Positions 52,376 through 59,174 of a DNA stretch of 64,000 bases are shown here, one piece after another. The position numbers and the translations under genes were made by a program. Source of the stretch: Candidatus Binatia bacterium (GTDB taxonomy: Bacteria > Desulfobacterota > Binatia > Bin18); the NCBI GenBank assembly GCA_022820725.1, contig JAJEFA010000004.1:62001-126000 (forward strand), read 5' to 3'. Below the pieces are notes generated by a model, which was not told the origin of the DNA, made no database searches, and saw only the letters and a list, made by a program, of their open reading frames with translations. The number at the start of each line of letters is the position of its first letter. Positions within the stretch are counted from its first letter, which is position 1.

Positions 52376-53845
52376 TTAGGCTGCGCTTGGACGAACATCG
52401 GACGGGCGTGTATCGGCAGTAGCGGAACGTTTTGAAAACCGCTCCGCCGCCTCCCGCAATTCCAGGAACGACGCCTTCAGGCAGTCGGCATATTCCCACC
52501 CGTCCGGTATGAGTTGTGGGTCAAGCGTGACGCCTATCGAGAGCTTCTGATTATAGCTGGCCACCGCATGGAACAGACCTACTCGTGCGGCTAACGGGCC
52601 CATCGGAAAAAACGCGTGTCGTTTATGCCCGGCCAGGTACAGCGGGACCTGGGGGCCAGGAATATTCATGACCACCGTATTCGCCAGCACGCTCATCGAG
52701 GGCACTGGCCCGGCGAGCGCTTGCCAAGCTGGCGGGATGCAGGTCGCCAAGGACTGTAAGGCATGGAAGGTTCCAGCCTGGTCCTGCTCGTACAGTTCCT
52801 CAACTATCGCCTTTTGTGCGGACAGCCGTAAAATCGGGTCGGTGATACCTACATACAACGGGATTAACATCGTCGCCGTGCGGTCTGTGGGTCGTCTTCC
52901 GCGCCTAATGCGTGGCTCGTGGCGTTTGAGGTTGACGGGGGAAGCAACTCGGAGTTCCAGGCCTTCTGTATTATGTCCCTTGGCCCGTAGATAGCGTCCA
53001 ATACCTCCGGCAATAATCGTCAGCACAACATCGTTTACCGTTCCTCTCAGAACCGAACGAATGAAGCGTGCCTCGGCAAAAGGAAATTCGAGCCACGTCA
53101 ACTGTCGTTGTCCTGACAGCGCCGCATTAAACGGGGTGCGTGGCACGGGTTGCATGAGGGTTGGGATGACGCTCATCAGCGCGTTACTTAATCGTGTTGA
53201 CCCTGAGCCGTAGAGCGGCGAGCGAAAGGTCTGGAAGCTCTGATCGGCCCACCACTGTACCACCTCAGTCATCCGATCCCGCACTGCCTCTTGCAGAAGC
53301 GTCATCGTATCGGGAATGGCTTCAGGCTCCCACGAACCGTGCGGTGATGCGCCATGTCCGCTGTCCGGTCTCAGGTCATGCAAGACGAGCATCAGATCAA
53401 TACCCGAGACACCTTCCAGCATAGCTTGGTGAACACGGGCCAGGACCATGGTGTCACCGTCCGGACGACCATGGATGAGCGTCAGTTTCCACAAAGGTCG
53501 GTCACGATCCAGTGGTGTGCTAAACAGCTGACTGCATACCTGAGAAATGACCCGATCATCGGCTGGAGGGGGAAGGGTGACTTCGTCTATATGAGAGTGA
53601 AGATCGAAATCCGGATCATCCTCCCAGGTCGGATGGGCAATATTCAGAGGAGCGAAAACAGCCTTCTGACGATACTGGGGCAGACGGTCAAAGCGACTTT
53701 CAATTAATGCACAGAGCTCGTCTTTTGAGAGAGTGCCGTCATACAGACTACAGCCCCCAATATGCATGGGAGTCTGTGGTTTCTCTCTGTAGAGAAATGC
53801 TGCCTCAGTCTGCGTTAAACGTCTGTATGTCCTGTCTTGAGCCAT
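52376..53845 (-). CDS. WS/DGAT-like acyltransferase with altered active-site motif
   Basis: A 489-residue member of the wax ester synthase/diacylglycerol acyltransferase family, which esterifies acyl-CoA to alcohols or diacylglycerol. Family marks present: TPMHIGG near 25-31, PLDRDRPLW (111-119), NDVVLTIIAGGIGRYL and the C-terminal NVVMNIPGPQ-like block (VVMNIPGPQVPLY). The catalytic HHxxxDG is HQAMLEG here (His139, Gln140, Glu144, Gly145): the second His, catalytic in characterised enzymes, is Gln and Asp is Glu. So it may be inactive as an acyltransferase or use a different route. It lies 88 bp downstream of the second phasin-like gene, with a terminator hairpin between. Confidence 0.9.
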   Translation of the reverse strand: MAQDRTYRRLTQTEAAFLYREKPQTPMHIGGCSLYDGTLSKDELCALIESRFDRLPQYRQKAVFAPLNIAHPTWEDDPDFDLHSHIDEVTLPPPADDRVISQVCSQLFSTPLDRDRPLWKLTLIHGRPDGDTMVLARVHQAMLEGVSGIDLMLVLHDLRPDSGHGASPHGSWEPEAIPDTMTLLQEAVRDRMTEVVQWWADQSFQTFRSPLYGSGSTRLSNALMSVIPTLMQPVPRTPFNAALSGQRQLTWLEFPFAEARFIRSVLRGTVNDVVLTIIAGGIGRYLRAKGHNTEGLELRVASPVNLKRHEPRIRRGRRPTDRTATMLIPLYVGITDPILRLSAQKAIVEELYEQDQAGTFHALQSLATCIPPAWQALAGPVPSMSVLANTVVMNIPGPQVPLYLAGHKRHAFFPMGPLAARVGLFHAVASYNQKLSIGVTLDPQLIPDGWEYADCLKASFLELREAAERFSKRSATADTRPSDVRPSAA

Positions 53846-53873
53846 GTCTGACTTGTTAGAGGATATGCGGGGA

Positions 53874-53902
53874 GAAAAAAAGAGGGACCGCAGCCCCTCT
53901 TC
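53874..53902 (-). terminator. rho-independent terminator of the second phasin-like gene
   Basis: On the minus strand AGAGGG, an 8-base loop, CCCTCT and then TTTTTTT. It lies 32 bp after the phasin-like stop codon and before the WS/DGAT-like start, so the acyltransferase gene needs read-through or its own promoter. Confidence 0.75.
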
Positions 53903-53933
53903 CGTAGGATTTCAGCGAGTGCGGGAAACCGAA

Positions 53934-54392
53934 CTAGGCTGCTACGCGTTTGAGAGGGGTAGCAGGTTGCTCAACCTTTGGAGAGGCCGCTCTGAGCTCT
54001 GTCGCCCCCCGGAGAGCAATCACTTCTTCCCTGAGCGCACGAATTTCGGCTTGGAGTGCCCGAGTCTCATTCGCTGACGGCAGTCCTGCCGCTTGGGTCA
54101 AGCCGGTCAGAGCGGTCCTGGTCAGGGCATTACTGACTTGCTGCCAGCGCAAAAACCCGTCCAGTGCCCGTGCGGTTGCCTCCGCAAACTGTGGGGTGCG
54201 ATACAGGTTATCGATCCCCTGGGAGGTCAGCCGCACCATGGCATCATAGCCACCCCAGGCGCTGGTCGTGGTTTCCTGGTCATCTGCCAGGCCCAAACCC
54301 TGCCGTATGCCCGCCACAGGCAGGTCGAAGAACAGGGTCTTATATACTTTCATGGCATCCGTCATCACATTCGCGACATTAGTCTCTGCCAT
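53934..54392 (-). CDS. phasin/PhaE-like granule-associated protein
   Basis: A 152-residue protein: an N-terminal helical part (VMTDAMKVYKTLFFDLPVAG), a central WGGYDAMVRLTSQGIDNLYR block, a strong coiled coil (TRALQAEIRALREEVIALRG, about 105-125) and a Pro/Ala/Lys-rich tail (KVEQPATPLKRVAA). The coiled coil plus basic Ala-rich tail is usual for phasins and PHA-synthase subunit PhaE-like proteins. The ATG at 54392 follows AAGGAG. Two Crp/Fnr-type palindromes are 77-145 bp upstream. No PHA synthase is in the window, so the inclusion may be neutral lipid. Confidence 0.72.
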   Translation of the reverse strand: MAETNVANVMTDAMKVYKTLFFDLPVAGIRQGLGLADDQETTTSAWGGYDAMVRLTSQGIDNLYRTPQFAEATARALDGFLRWQQVSNALTRTALTGLTQAAGLPSANETRALQAEIRALREEVIALRGATELRAASPKVEQPATPLKRVAA

Positions 54393-54468
54393 TGCCATTC
54401 TCCTTCATGTGTTTCGTGTGAACATCTTTCACTCTACGACGATTTCAGGGACTAACCAAGCAAGCCAC

Positions 54469-54484
54469 CGTCACCTATGTGACC
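54469..54484. promoter_or_regulatory. Crp/Fnr-type palindrome, site 3
   Basis: CGTCAC-CTAT-GTGACC; the core matches TGTCA-N6-TGACA except for the outermost base on each side (the changes C and C are not complementary). It lies 77 bp before the second phasin-like ATG (minus strand). Confidence 0.7.
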
Positions 54485-54519
54485 TTCGTTTCTGTTTTTT
54501 TGAGACTAACCCTTCTTTT

Positions 54520-54535
54520 TGTCTCCTCGGTGACA
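54520..54535. promoter_or_regulatory. Crp/Fnr-type palindrome, site 4
   Basis: TGTCTC-CTCG-GTGACA: one mismatch in the left arm. It is 51 bp from site 3 centre to centre, about five helical turns, so two dimers would be bound on the same DNA face. Confidence 0.55.
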
Positions 54536-54926
54536 TCAATATGACTCTTGCATGAAAAGAGAAGTCAGAGGAATAAAGCAGCAAATCAAGTGCCAACCCT
54601 TGAGACGGAAAATATAGGGGAAATCCAAAGATTTTTTCTCTCACAAGTAGCGTTCAGCCAAGAGCCTGCTCGTTTCCTGGGCACCAAGGTGTTGCCTGGG
54701 AAACAGGAACTTAGGACCTTTCTCTGAATTAGGACCGCAGAGAATTACAGCGTTCTATTCATCCGTTTATAGGCGTCTTCTGTTCGCTGTTTGGGAGAGT
54801 ATGAACTCGTCTTCTGAAAACATTAAATAGGGATAAGCCGTACTGTTTAATGAGAGGAAAAATAGCTTGACGATGCTTAAACCCATTTAGTACGCTAGCG
54901 CCTCCGCCTCGCGAAGGGAAGGATTG

Positions 54927-55535
54927 ATGCGTGCGATTGTAACAAAGGCCACGTTCCTATTACCTCTTGTCCTTCAGTTGGTTGGACTCTCACCACAATC
55001 AGTTGTCGCTGACAACCAACCATCCGCATTAGGCATTCCATTGGGTGCCGATCGTCGAACTATTGAAGAAATATTCGAGAAGGCACAGATTCGCGCAATA
55101 AATGCGGGCGATGGAGGCAATAGCATTTGCTATTACGAACAAGCGCCAAAACGCATCAAGGACGGTGGTCGAGTCATGTTGGTTTTTCATGAGGAAAAGC
55201 TTGCCAAGATCGTACTTCTCATCGAAGTCGAATCTCAACGCGTAGAACCGTACCTGTCCCGATATCGATCGTTAAAGGAAAATCTTACAAAGAAGTACGG
55301 TAAGCCAAAGCAGGCGGTTGAGAGCATGGATAGCAGCTGCTCGAAACACCCCCTTCTCGCCATTAAAACCGGGAAAGCAAGGTATATTAGTCTCTGGGAG
55401 ACAAGAGACCTTACCATTGGCCTAAAACTTGCCGGTGACAACTTTAATGTGCATTTCAATCTCCAATATGAATATGGCAAACTCTTTGACAAATATATTA
55501 AGAGCAAGGATGACGAAGAAGCCTCGAATCTGTAG
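54927..55535 (+). CDS. secreted protein, unknown function
   Basis: A 202-residue protein with a Sec signal peptide (residues 1-28, cleavage near VVADN). The mature part has GIPLGADRRTIEEIFEKAQ, as in small secreted proteins of the outer-membrane-assembly kind (a GxxlGxs start common to many periplasmic proteins), two cysteines (Cys70, Cys139) and a KEN/KKYGKPKQ stretch. GGAAGG precedes ATG 54927. Codon use is AT-richer than in the rest of the window. It shares an operon-like arrangement with the following lipoprotein (15 bp). Function unknown. Confidence 0.7.
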   Translation: MRAIVTKATFLLPLVLQLVGLSPQSVVADNQPSALGIPLGADRRTIEEIFEKAQIRAINAGDGGNSICYYEQAPKRIKDGGRVMLVFHEEKLAKIVLLIEVESQRVEPYLSRYRSLKENLTKKYGKPKQAVESMDSSCSKHPLLAIKTGKARYISLWETRDLTIGLKLAGDNFNVHFNLQYEYGKLFDKYIKSKDDEEASNL

Positions 55536-55550
55536 GAAGCGGACAGTACA

Positions 55551-56117
55551 ATGCGAAAAATTCTCTTGGTATTGGCTATGCTCTTGGTAGGGTGCGTCGG
55601 CGGATATGCTGTGTACGACCGGCAACAATCCATAGCCCGTATTGATAAATCGCTACACGCCTTAGAAGCAATTCTTGAGGAGGCAGAAACAGATAGCGAA
55701 CAATACGCGGGAGGGCTCATCAAGTCCCTTGTCACAACGAGAATAGAGACGATTCAAACAACCATGGCAATGCTCACCCAGAAGCGAAGCAGCCTGCTTC
55801 ATAGAATCGATTTGCACTATTCAGTCGCCGGAAGGCCATACTCATCTCTGACGGATGAGCAGCAACGTACTCTGCAATCTGACATCGAAGACGTAAAAAC
55901 GAAGATTTCGGATGCGCGCAAGGAAGCAAAACGATATCGAGGAGGCTTAGTTAAAGTGCTTATTCTTTCCAGACTTGAAACAGAGCAACTCACACTCGCT
56001 GGATTACGTCAACGCCATTTGCTCGACAAGCATCGAATACCTTGGCGTCTAGAGACCAGCAAGCAAATATCACAGCCATCCGAGCATCCGGTCGTTCCCG
56101 ACGACCAAGCGTTATAG
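55551..56117 (+). CDS. lipoprotein with an internal duplication, unknown function
   Basis: A 188-residue lipoprotein (lipobox LVGC at residues 12-15). The mature part is two copies of the same ~45-residue helical motif: one around 40-85 (YAGGLIKSLVTTRIETIQTT) and one around 120-165 (YRGGLVKVLILSRLETEQLT). The matching frame Y-x-G-G-L-[IV]-K-x-L-x-x-x-R-[IL]-E-T shows a two-fold repeat likely to form an antiparallel hairpin. No named domain. It follows the previous gene by 15 bp, in an AT-richer stretch. Confidence 0.7.
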   Translation: MRKILLVLAMLLVGCVGGYAVYDRQQSIARIDKSLHALEAILEEAETDSEQYAGGLIKSLVTTRIETIQTTMAMLTQKRSSLLHRIDLHYSVAGRPYSSLTDEQQRTLQSDIEDVKTKISDARKEAKRYRGGLVKVLILSRLETEQLTLAGLRQRHLLDKHRIPWRLETSKQISQPSEHPVVPDDQAL

Positions 56118-56216
56118 CTATCGGATACGTCCAGACTCGCACTGCGTAGCGGTGTAGGGTGGTGGAGACGGTGAGGGAGTAGGGCTGCGATTCTATCGTA
56201 TAAGGAGGGAAGGAAA

Positions 56217-57005
56217 ATGCCTGGAGCGAAACGTGAATATAGGGTACCTGTTAATTGGTATCTCGTAGTTGTTCTATGCGCGATCTTCCTTATAATCTGC
56301 TACCTATGGGTAAATGGTGCGACAGATCAGAGTGGAAATCACCAACATGATCTCTTTTCGTTCGTGGTTACAGTGTTAGGTGCGGCGGCTGCATTTTGTT
56401 TATTCTTTTACTATCAATTCGTCACTGAAGATCGGAGTGTAAAAGCGGGGCAGGTGCAAAAGGAAAGGCATGATGCCCTGCTCAAGCAGATGGAATTGGC
56501 CCATAAAGAACGACTTGAAGAGCAGAAAAATTCACACAGCGCCATCTTGGAACAGATGATCAGAGCGCATCAGGAGAAATTAGATCATCGTCAAAAGCAT
56601 CACGAGGAGCAATTGCAAACTGAGCGCGTAAAACGGTCACTCGCGTTCATTACAGAATGGAATGACGAACTCTTCGCAGAGCGCCGCAGACGAGCAATTC
56701 CGCATATCAAAAAACTTGCGGCGTTGAAGTCGGCGGATGAGCGTAAAAATTATGCTCAGACAACAGATGAGATGCGTGCAGTGCTTGATGTGCTCAACTT
56801 CTTCGAGACCGTAAGCATTGCAATTAAGAAAGAAGTTGCAGATGAGCCGACTCTCAAGATGTTCTTTCGCGGAATGCTCCTGGAGTACTGGGGGGACCTC
56901 GAGACTTTTATCTCGGAGATGCGGACTAGGACAAAAAACTTCAATATTTTCGCTGAAACGAATTGGCTATTTGATCAATGGAAGGACTATAACAGAACGC
57001 CGTAA
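56217..57005 (+). CDS. DUF4760-like membrane protein with coiled coil
   Basis: A 262-residue protein with two N-terminal transmembrane helices (about 15-33 and 46-66), then a charged coiled coil (about 75-140, ERHDALLKQMELAHKERLEE and similar), then a soluble domain that fits DUF4760: LNFFETVSIAIKKEVADE, FFRGMLLEYWGDLETFI. AAGGAGGG is just before the ATG. Members of that family are scattered in accessory DNA and are sometimes near defence genes, but none is identifiable here. The last codons overlap the 45-residue minus-strand ORF. Confidence 0.72.
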   Translation: MPGAKREYRVPVNWYLVVVLCAIFLIICYLWVNGATDQSGNHQHDLFSFVVTVLGAAAAFCLFFYYQFVTEDRSVKAGQVQKERHDALLKQMELAHKERLEEQKNSHSAILEQMIRAHQEKLDHRQKHHEEQLQTERVKRSLAFITEWNDELFAERRRRAIPHIKKLAALKSADERKNYAQTTDEMRAVLDVLNFFETVSIAIKKEVADEPTLKMFFRGMLLEYWGDLETFISEMRTRTKNFNIFAETNWLFDQWKDYNRTP

Positions 57006-57124
57006 TCTGCACCTTCGAGGGCAGCTCTGATCGGTTCATCGTGAAAAGGCAATATATGCGCTCCAAAAGTCGCGCTGGTAGTAAGAGTTATGACGATGAT
57101 CAGAGTCATCATGTAGTGTTTCAT
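56987..57124 (-). CDS. short secreted peptide, 45 residues
   Basis: An ORF too short for standard thresholds. AAGGAG is 7 nt before its ATG at 57124, and a good -10/-35 pair lies just upstream (57150-57177). The peptide is MKHYMMTLIIVITL then TTSATFGAHILPF and a polar end: a signal-peptide-like N-terminus and a 20-25 residue mature part. Its last 19 bp overlap the 3' end of the DUF4760-like gene on the other strand. A real small exported peptide is plausible; chance is not excluded. Confidence 0.45.
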   Translation of the reverse strand: MKHYMMTLIIVITLTTSATFGAHILPFHDEPIRAALEGADYGVLL

Positions 57125-57454
57125 TGCGAATCTCCTTCACTAGGATTCTATAATACTACTATTGGATTCCATTGCAACAAACTAGATCATAGTCAAGTGC
57201 GTTTGCAATAAAGTTTGTTTAAATTTCTCTTCCCATATTTATAAAATGACACAGCGAGGAACACGGATAGAAATACTAGAGATATTTATTTTTTAGTCAA
57301 CCACAAGAAGACAGCTTCTTCTTAGCGAGTGATATAAAGAGAGCCTTCTTCACAAGGTTTGTGGACCCCATATTTCTCATTGCCGTTCGGGGAGCGACTC
57401 TTTACAGTGCTCGTCGTTGCTACCTTGCTGATACAGCAAAAAGGAGAAGGAGAA
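57125..57454. other. AT-rich intergenic region
   Basis: A 330-bp gap. The left end holds the promoter for the minus-strand short peptide; the rest is AT-rich with poly-A and poly-T patches, and a plus-strand promoter for the NTF2-like gene may be in it, but I could not place one reliably. Confidence 0.5.
57150..57177 (-). promoter_or_regulatory. candidate promoter for the short secreted peptide
   Basis: TTGCAA (57177-57172), 16 bases, TATTAT (57155-57150) on the minus strand; transcription would start about 18 nt before the ATG at 57124, leaving just enough leader for the AAGGAG. Confidence 0.45.
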
Positions 57455-57928
57455 ATGACCCACGAGGAAATGGTTCAAGAACTCTGGGACCGAGAACACA
57501 TTAAAGAACTGACCTACCAGTACGGTTTGGCAATCGAGGCCCAGGATGAAGAAAAAATGGCCAATTTATTCACCTCAGACGGCTCAGTGGATTTCAGTGC
57601 CATGGGTCGAGGCGTGATACAAGGGACAGACGCCATCAAAGAATTCTACCGCTCAACTTGGCCCCTCAAGGTCAAGCCGTTTTTCACGAATCATGTCATG
57701 CAGATTCATGGCGATACCGCGACCGGCATCTGTTCGGTTGAGAACCGGGCCACTCGCGGCGACGAGAGCCTCATTGGCGCGGGTCGCCTGCACGATGAAT
57801 ATGTCAAAGTGGACGGAGAGTGGAAGTTCAAATCCCGCCGGGTGGATATGTTCTACTTCACGCCCATATCCGAGGGCTGGGCGAAAGCCGCTGGCCTCGG
57901 AAAATTGGAAGTCGAGCAAGAATCCTGA
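57455..57928 (+). CDS. SnoaL/NTF2-like family protein
   Basis: A 157-residue alpha+beta-barrel protein. ELTYQYGLAIEAQDEEKMANLF, DGSVDFSAMGRGVIQGTDAIKEFY and DEYVKVDGEWKFKSRRVDMFY are the SnoaL_4-like order: helix, strand, helix, then the C-terminal sheet ending in W-x-F-x-x-R. AAGGAG repeats precede the ATG at 57455; a longer frame from 57359 has no start site. Family members include bile-acid 7alpha-dehydratase (BaiE)-like and scytalone-dehydratase-like enzymes. It is the third NTF2-like protein in the window. Confidence 0.85.
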   Translation: MTHEEMVQELWDREHIKELTYQYGLAIEAQDEEKMANLFTSDGSVDFSAMGRGVIQGTDAIKEFYRSTWPLKVKPFFTNHVMQIHGDTATGICSVENRATRGDESLIGAGRLHDEYVKVDGEWKFKSRRVDMFYFTPISEGWAKAAGLGKLEVEQES

Positions 57929-58025
57929 GAACAGCATAATAGGGTTGAATATCGTAGCTGAAGATGCTAGCCAGAGGGTGTTGACGAAGTTTGGTAGAGA
58001 ATAACTGTACGAAGGGAGGCTACAG

Positions 58026-58229
58026 ATGAAGCGTTGGACAACAGTTATGGCATTGGCTCTGGCCATAGGACTCATGAGTGCACCTATCAGCGTGTATGCG
58101 GATAGCCACGAGGCTGGTGAGGAAACTTCTGAAAACGGTGGTGGCGATGAGAAGAAGGACGATGGGAACGGTGGCGGCGGTGCCTGTGGTGGGGGTGACG
58201 GCGATGCAAAGCATGAGGGCTCACACTAA
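58026..58229 (+). CDS. small secreted Gly/Asp-rich protein
   Basis: A 67-residue precursor: signal peptide (MKRW, hydrophobic core, cleavage near VYADS) and a mature part of about 42 residues, almost only Gly, Asp, Glu, Lys, His and Ser, with one Cys in GGGGACGGGDGD. Asp/His-rich Gly tails of this kind can bind metals. The GACGG/DGD arrangement faintly recalls small modified-peptide precursors such as HvfA-like proteins, but just one Cys motif is present. GGGAGG precedes the ATG and a near-perfect palindromic terminator ends it, so it is clearly a separate expressed gene. Confidence 0.72.
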   Translation: MKRWTTVMALALAIGLMSAPISVYADSHEAGEETSENGGGDEKKDDGNGGGGACGGGDGDAKHEGSH

Positions 58230-58270
58230 GCTCTTGGACCTTGTATCTCTCTCATAAATAGATAAATACG

Positions 58271-58306
58271 GAACGGGGCGTTCTTCAGAAGAACGCCCCG
58301 TTCTTT
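58271..58306 (+). terminator. strong terminator, 33-nt palindrome
   Basis: GAACGGGGCGTTCTTC (58271-58286), a single A, GAAGAACGCCCCGTTC (58288-58303), then TTT. A perfect 16-bp inverted repeat, 41 bp after the stop of the Gly/Asp-rich protein gene. Confidence 0.88.
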
Positions 58307-58391
58307 ATGCAGAAACCCATCCATAGAGAATATCTTTCTCCGACTCTACTCCGGTGCTAGGCTAGGGGACATCACCGGGTTGGGAGCAGCA

Positions 58392-58709
58392 ATGGGTCGG
58401 ACCCCACTCAAGAGCGTTTTCCTTTCGGACGTCACATCGGCCGACATTCAACGTGAAAAAAATCGCGCCCGTGAACTGCGCCGCTCAGCCTGGTGGAAGC
58501 GCAAACGCGCAAGCGGGGTGTGTTACTACTGTCAGCAGCAGTTCCCCCCGGCCGAACTCACTATGGATCACCTTATTCCTCTCGTCCGGGGTGGGAAGTC
58601 AACCAAAGGTAACTTGGTTGCTGCGTGCAAAGACTGCAATAGCAAAAAAAAATATGCTCTCCCCTGGGAGTGGGAAGTCGAGCAAACGCAGTCCTCGTCT
58701 CATGAGTGA
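58392..58709 (+). CDS. HNH endonuclease domain protein
   Basis: A 105-residue single-domain HNH protein. Two Cys pairs (Cys44-Cys47 in CYYC and Cys79-Cys82 in CKDC) hold a structural zinc; Asp59-His60 in MDHLIPL and Asn74 in GNLVAAC are the ββα-metal catalytic residues. The N-terminus is basic (NRARELRRSAWWKRKR) and probably binds nucleic acid. The ATG at 58392 is used; a TTG four codons upstream is in frame. No partner or mobile element is visible, so it is an orphan gene. It converges on the Rieske gene. Confidence 0.9.
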   Translation: MGRTPLKSVFLSDVTSADIQREKNRARELRRSAWWKRKRASGVCYYCQQQFPPAELTMDHLIPLVRGGKSTKGNLVAACKDCNSKKKYALPWEWEVEQTQSSSHE

Positions 58710-58713
58710 GTCG

Positions 58714-59097
58714 TTATGATGGCACCTCGATTTCGAGGGTGTCGCCCGTTCGCTGCACGGAATAAGTCCGAACCGGCCTGCGAGCAGGGCCGCGGAGGAC
58801 CGCGCCGGTTTTCAGATCAAAACGAGCGCCGTGCGCTCGGCATATAAGGGTGTGGCCCGTCACGATTCCGGCCGACAGCGGAACCCGATTATGTGGACAG
58901 GCGTTATGCGTCGCATACACCTCTTCACCTAGTCGGAAAATCGCGATTTTTCTTCCGGCCACGACAACCGGCTTCCCTTGGCCGTCGGGAAAATCGCCCA
59001 ACGTTCCGAGTGGGATACAGACGGGAGGCGGTGGGGGTAGGGAATGAGAGGACAGGGAAGGGAAGAAGCGACGGAGAAATTTTTGGTACAGATTCAA
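58714..59097 (-). CDS. Rieske [2Fe-2S] ferredoxin-like protein
   Basis: A 127-residue soluble Rieske domain. Cys67-x-His69 (CPH) and Cys86-x2-His89 (CRAH) bind the 2Fe-2S cluster with the usual 16-residue gap; the N-terminal ~35 residues are Pro/Ser-rich and may be an unstructured or anchoring stretch. It carries electrons to an oxygenase or stands as an assimilatory-type ferredoxin. No matching oxygenase is in the window. ALRGPARRPVRTYSVQ-like text ends the domain. It starts 77 bp after the amidohydrolase stop on the same strand. Confidence 0.92.
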   Translation of the reverse strand: MNLYQKFLRRFFPSLSSHSLPPPPPVCIPLGTLGDFPDGQGKPVVVAGRKIAIFRLGEEVYATHNACPHNRVPLSAGIVTGHTLICRAHGARFDLKTGAVLRGPARRPVRTYSVQRTGDTLEIEVPS

Positions 59098-59174
59098 AGC
59101 AGCAGCCTCTGGAATACGCTCATCAGGCCGCCGAGTCCCTAGTCCCCAACCCCCAACTCCTCATCCTCTCCATT

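Larger units (their letters stand above)
54393..54926. other. intergenic region with two Crp/Fnr-type sites
   Basis: This 534-bp gap contains sites 3 (54469-54484) and 4 (54520-54535). The part from about 54560 to 54900 is AT-richer and shows no gene, hairpin or motif I can support. Confidence 0.6.

Noticed and set aside
56217..57005. DUF4760-like protein considered as part of an anti-phage defence system
   Set aside because: No toxin, nuclease, reverse transcriptase or ATPase partner next to it; the HNH gene at 58392 is separated by two unrelated genes and a strong terminator.
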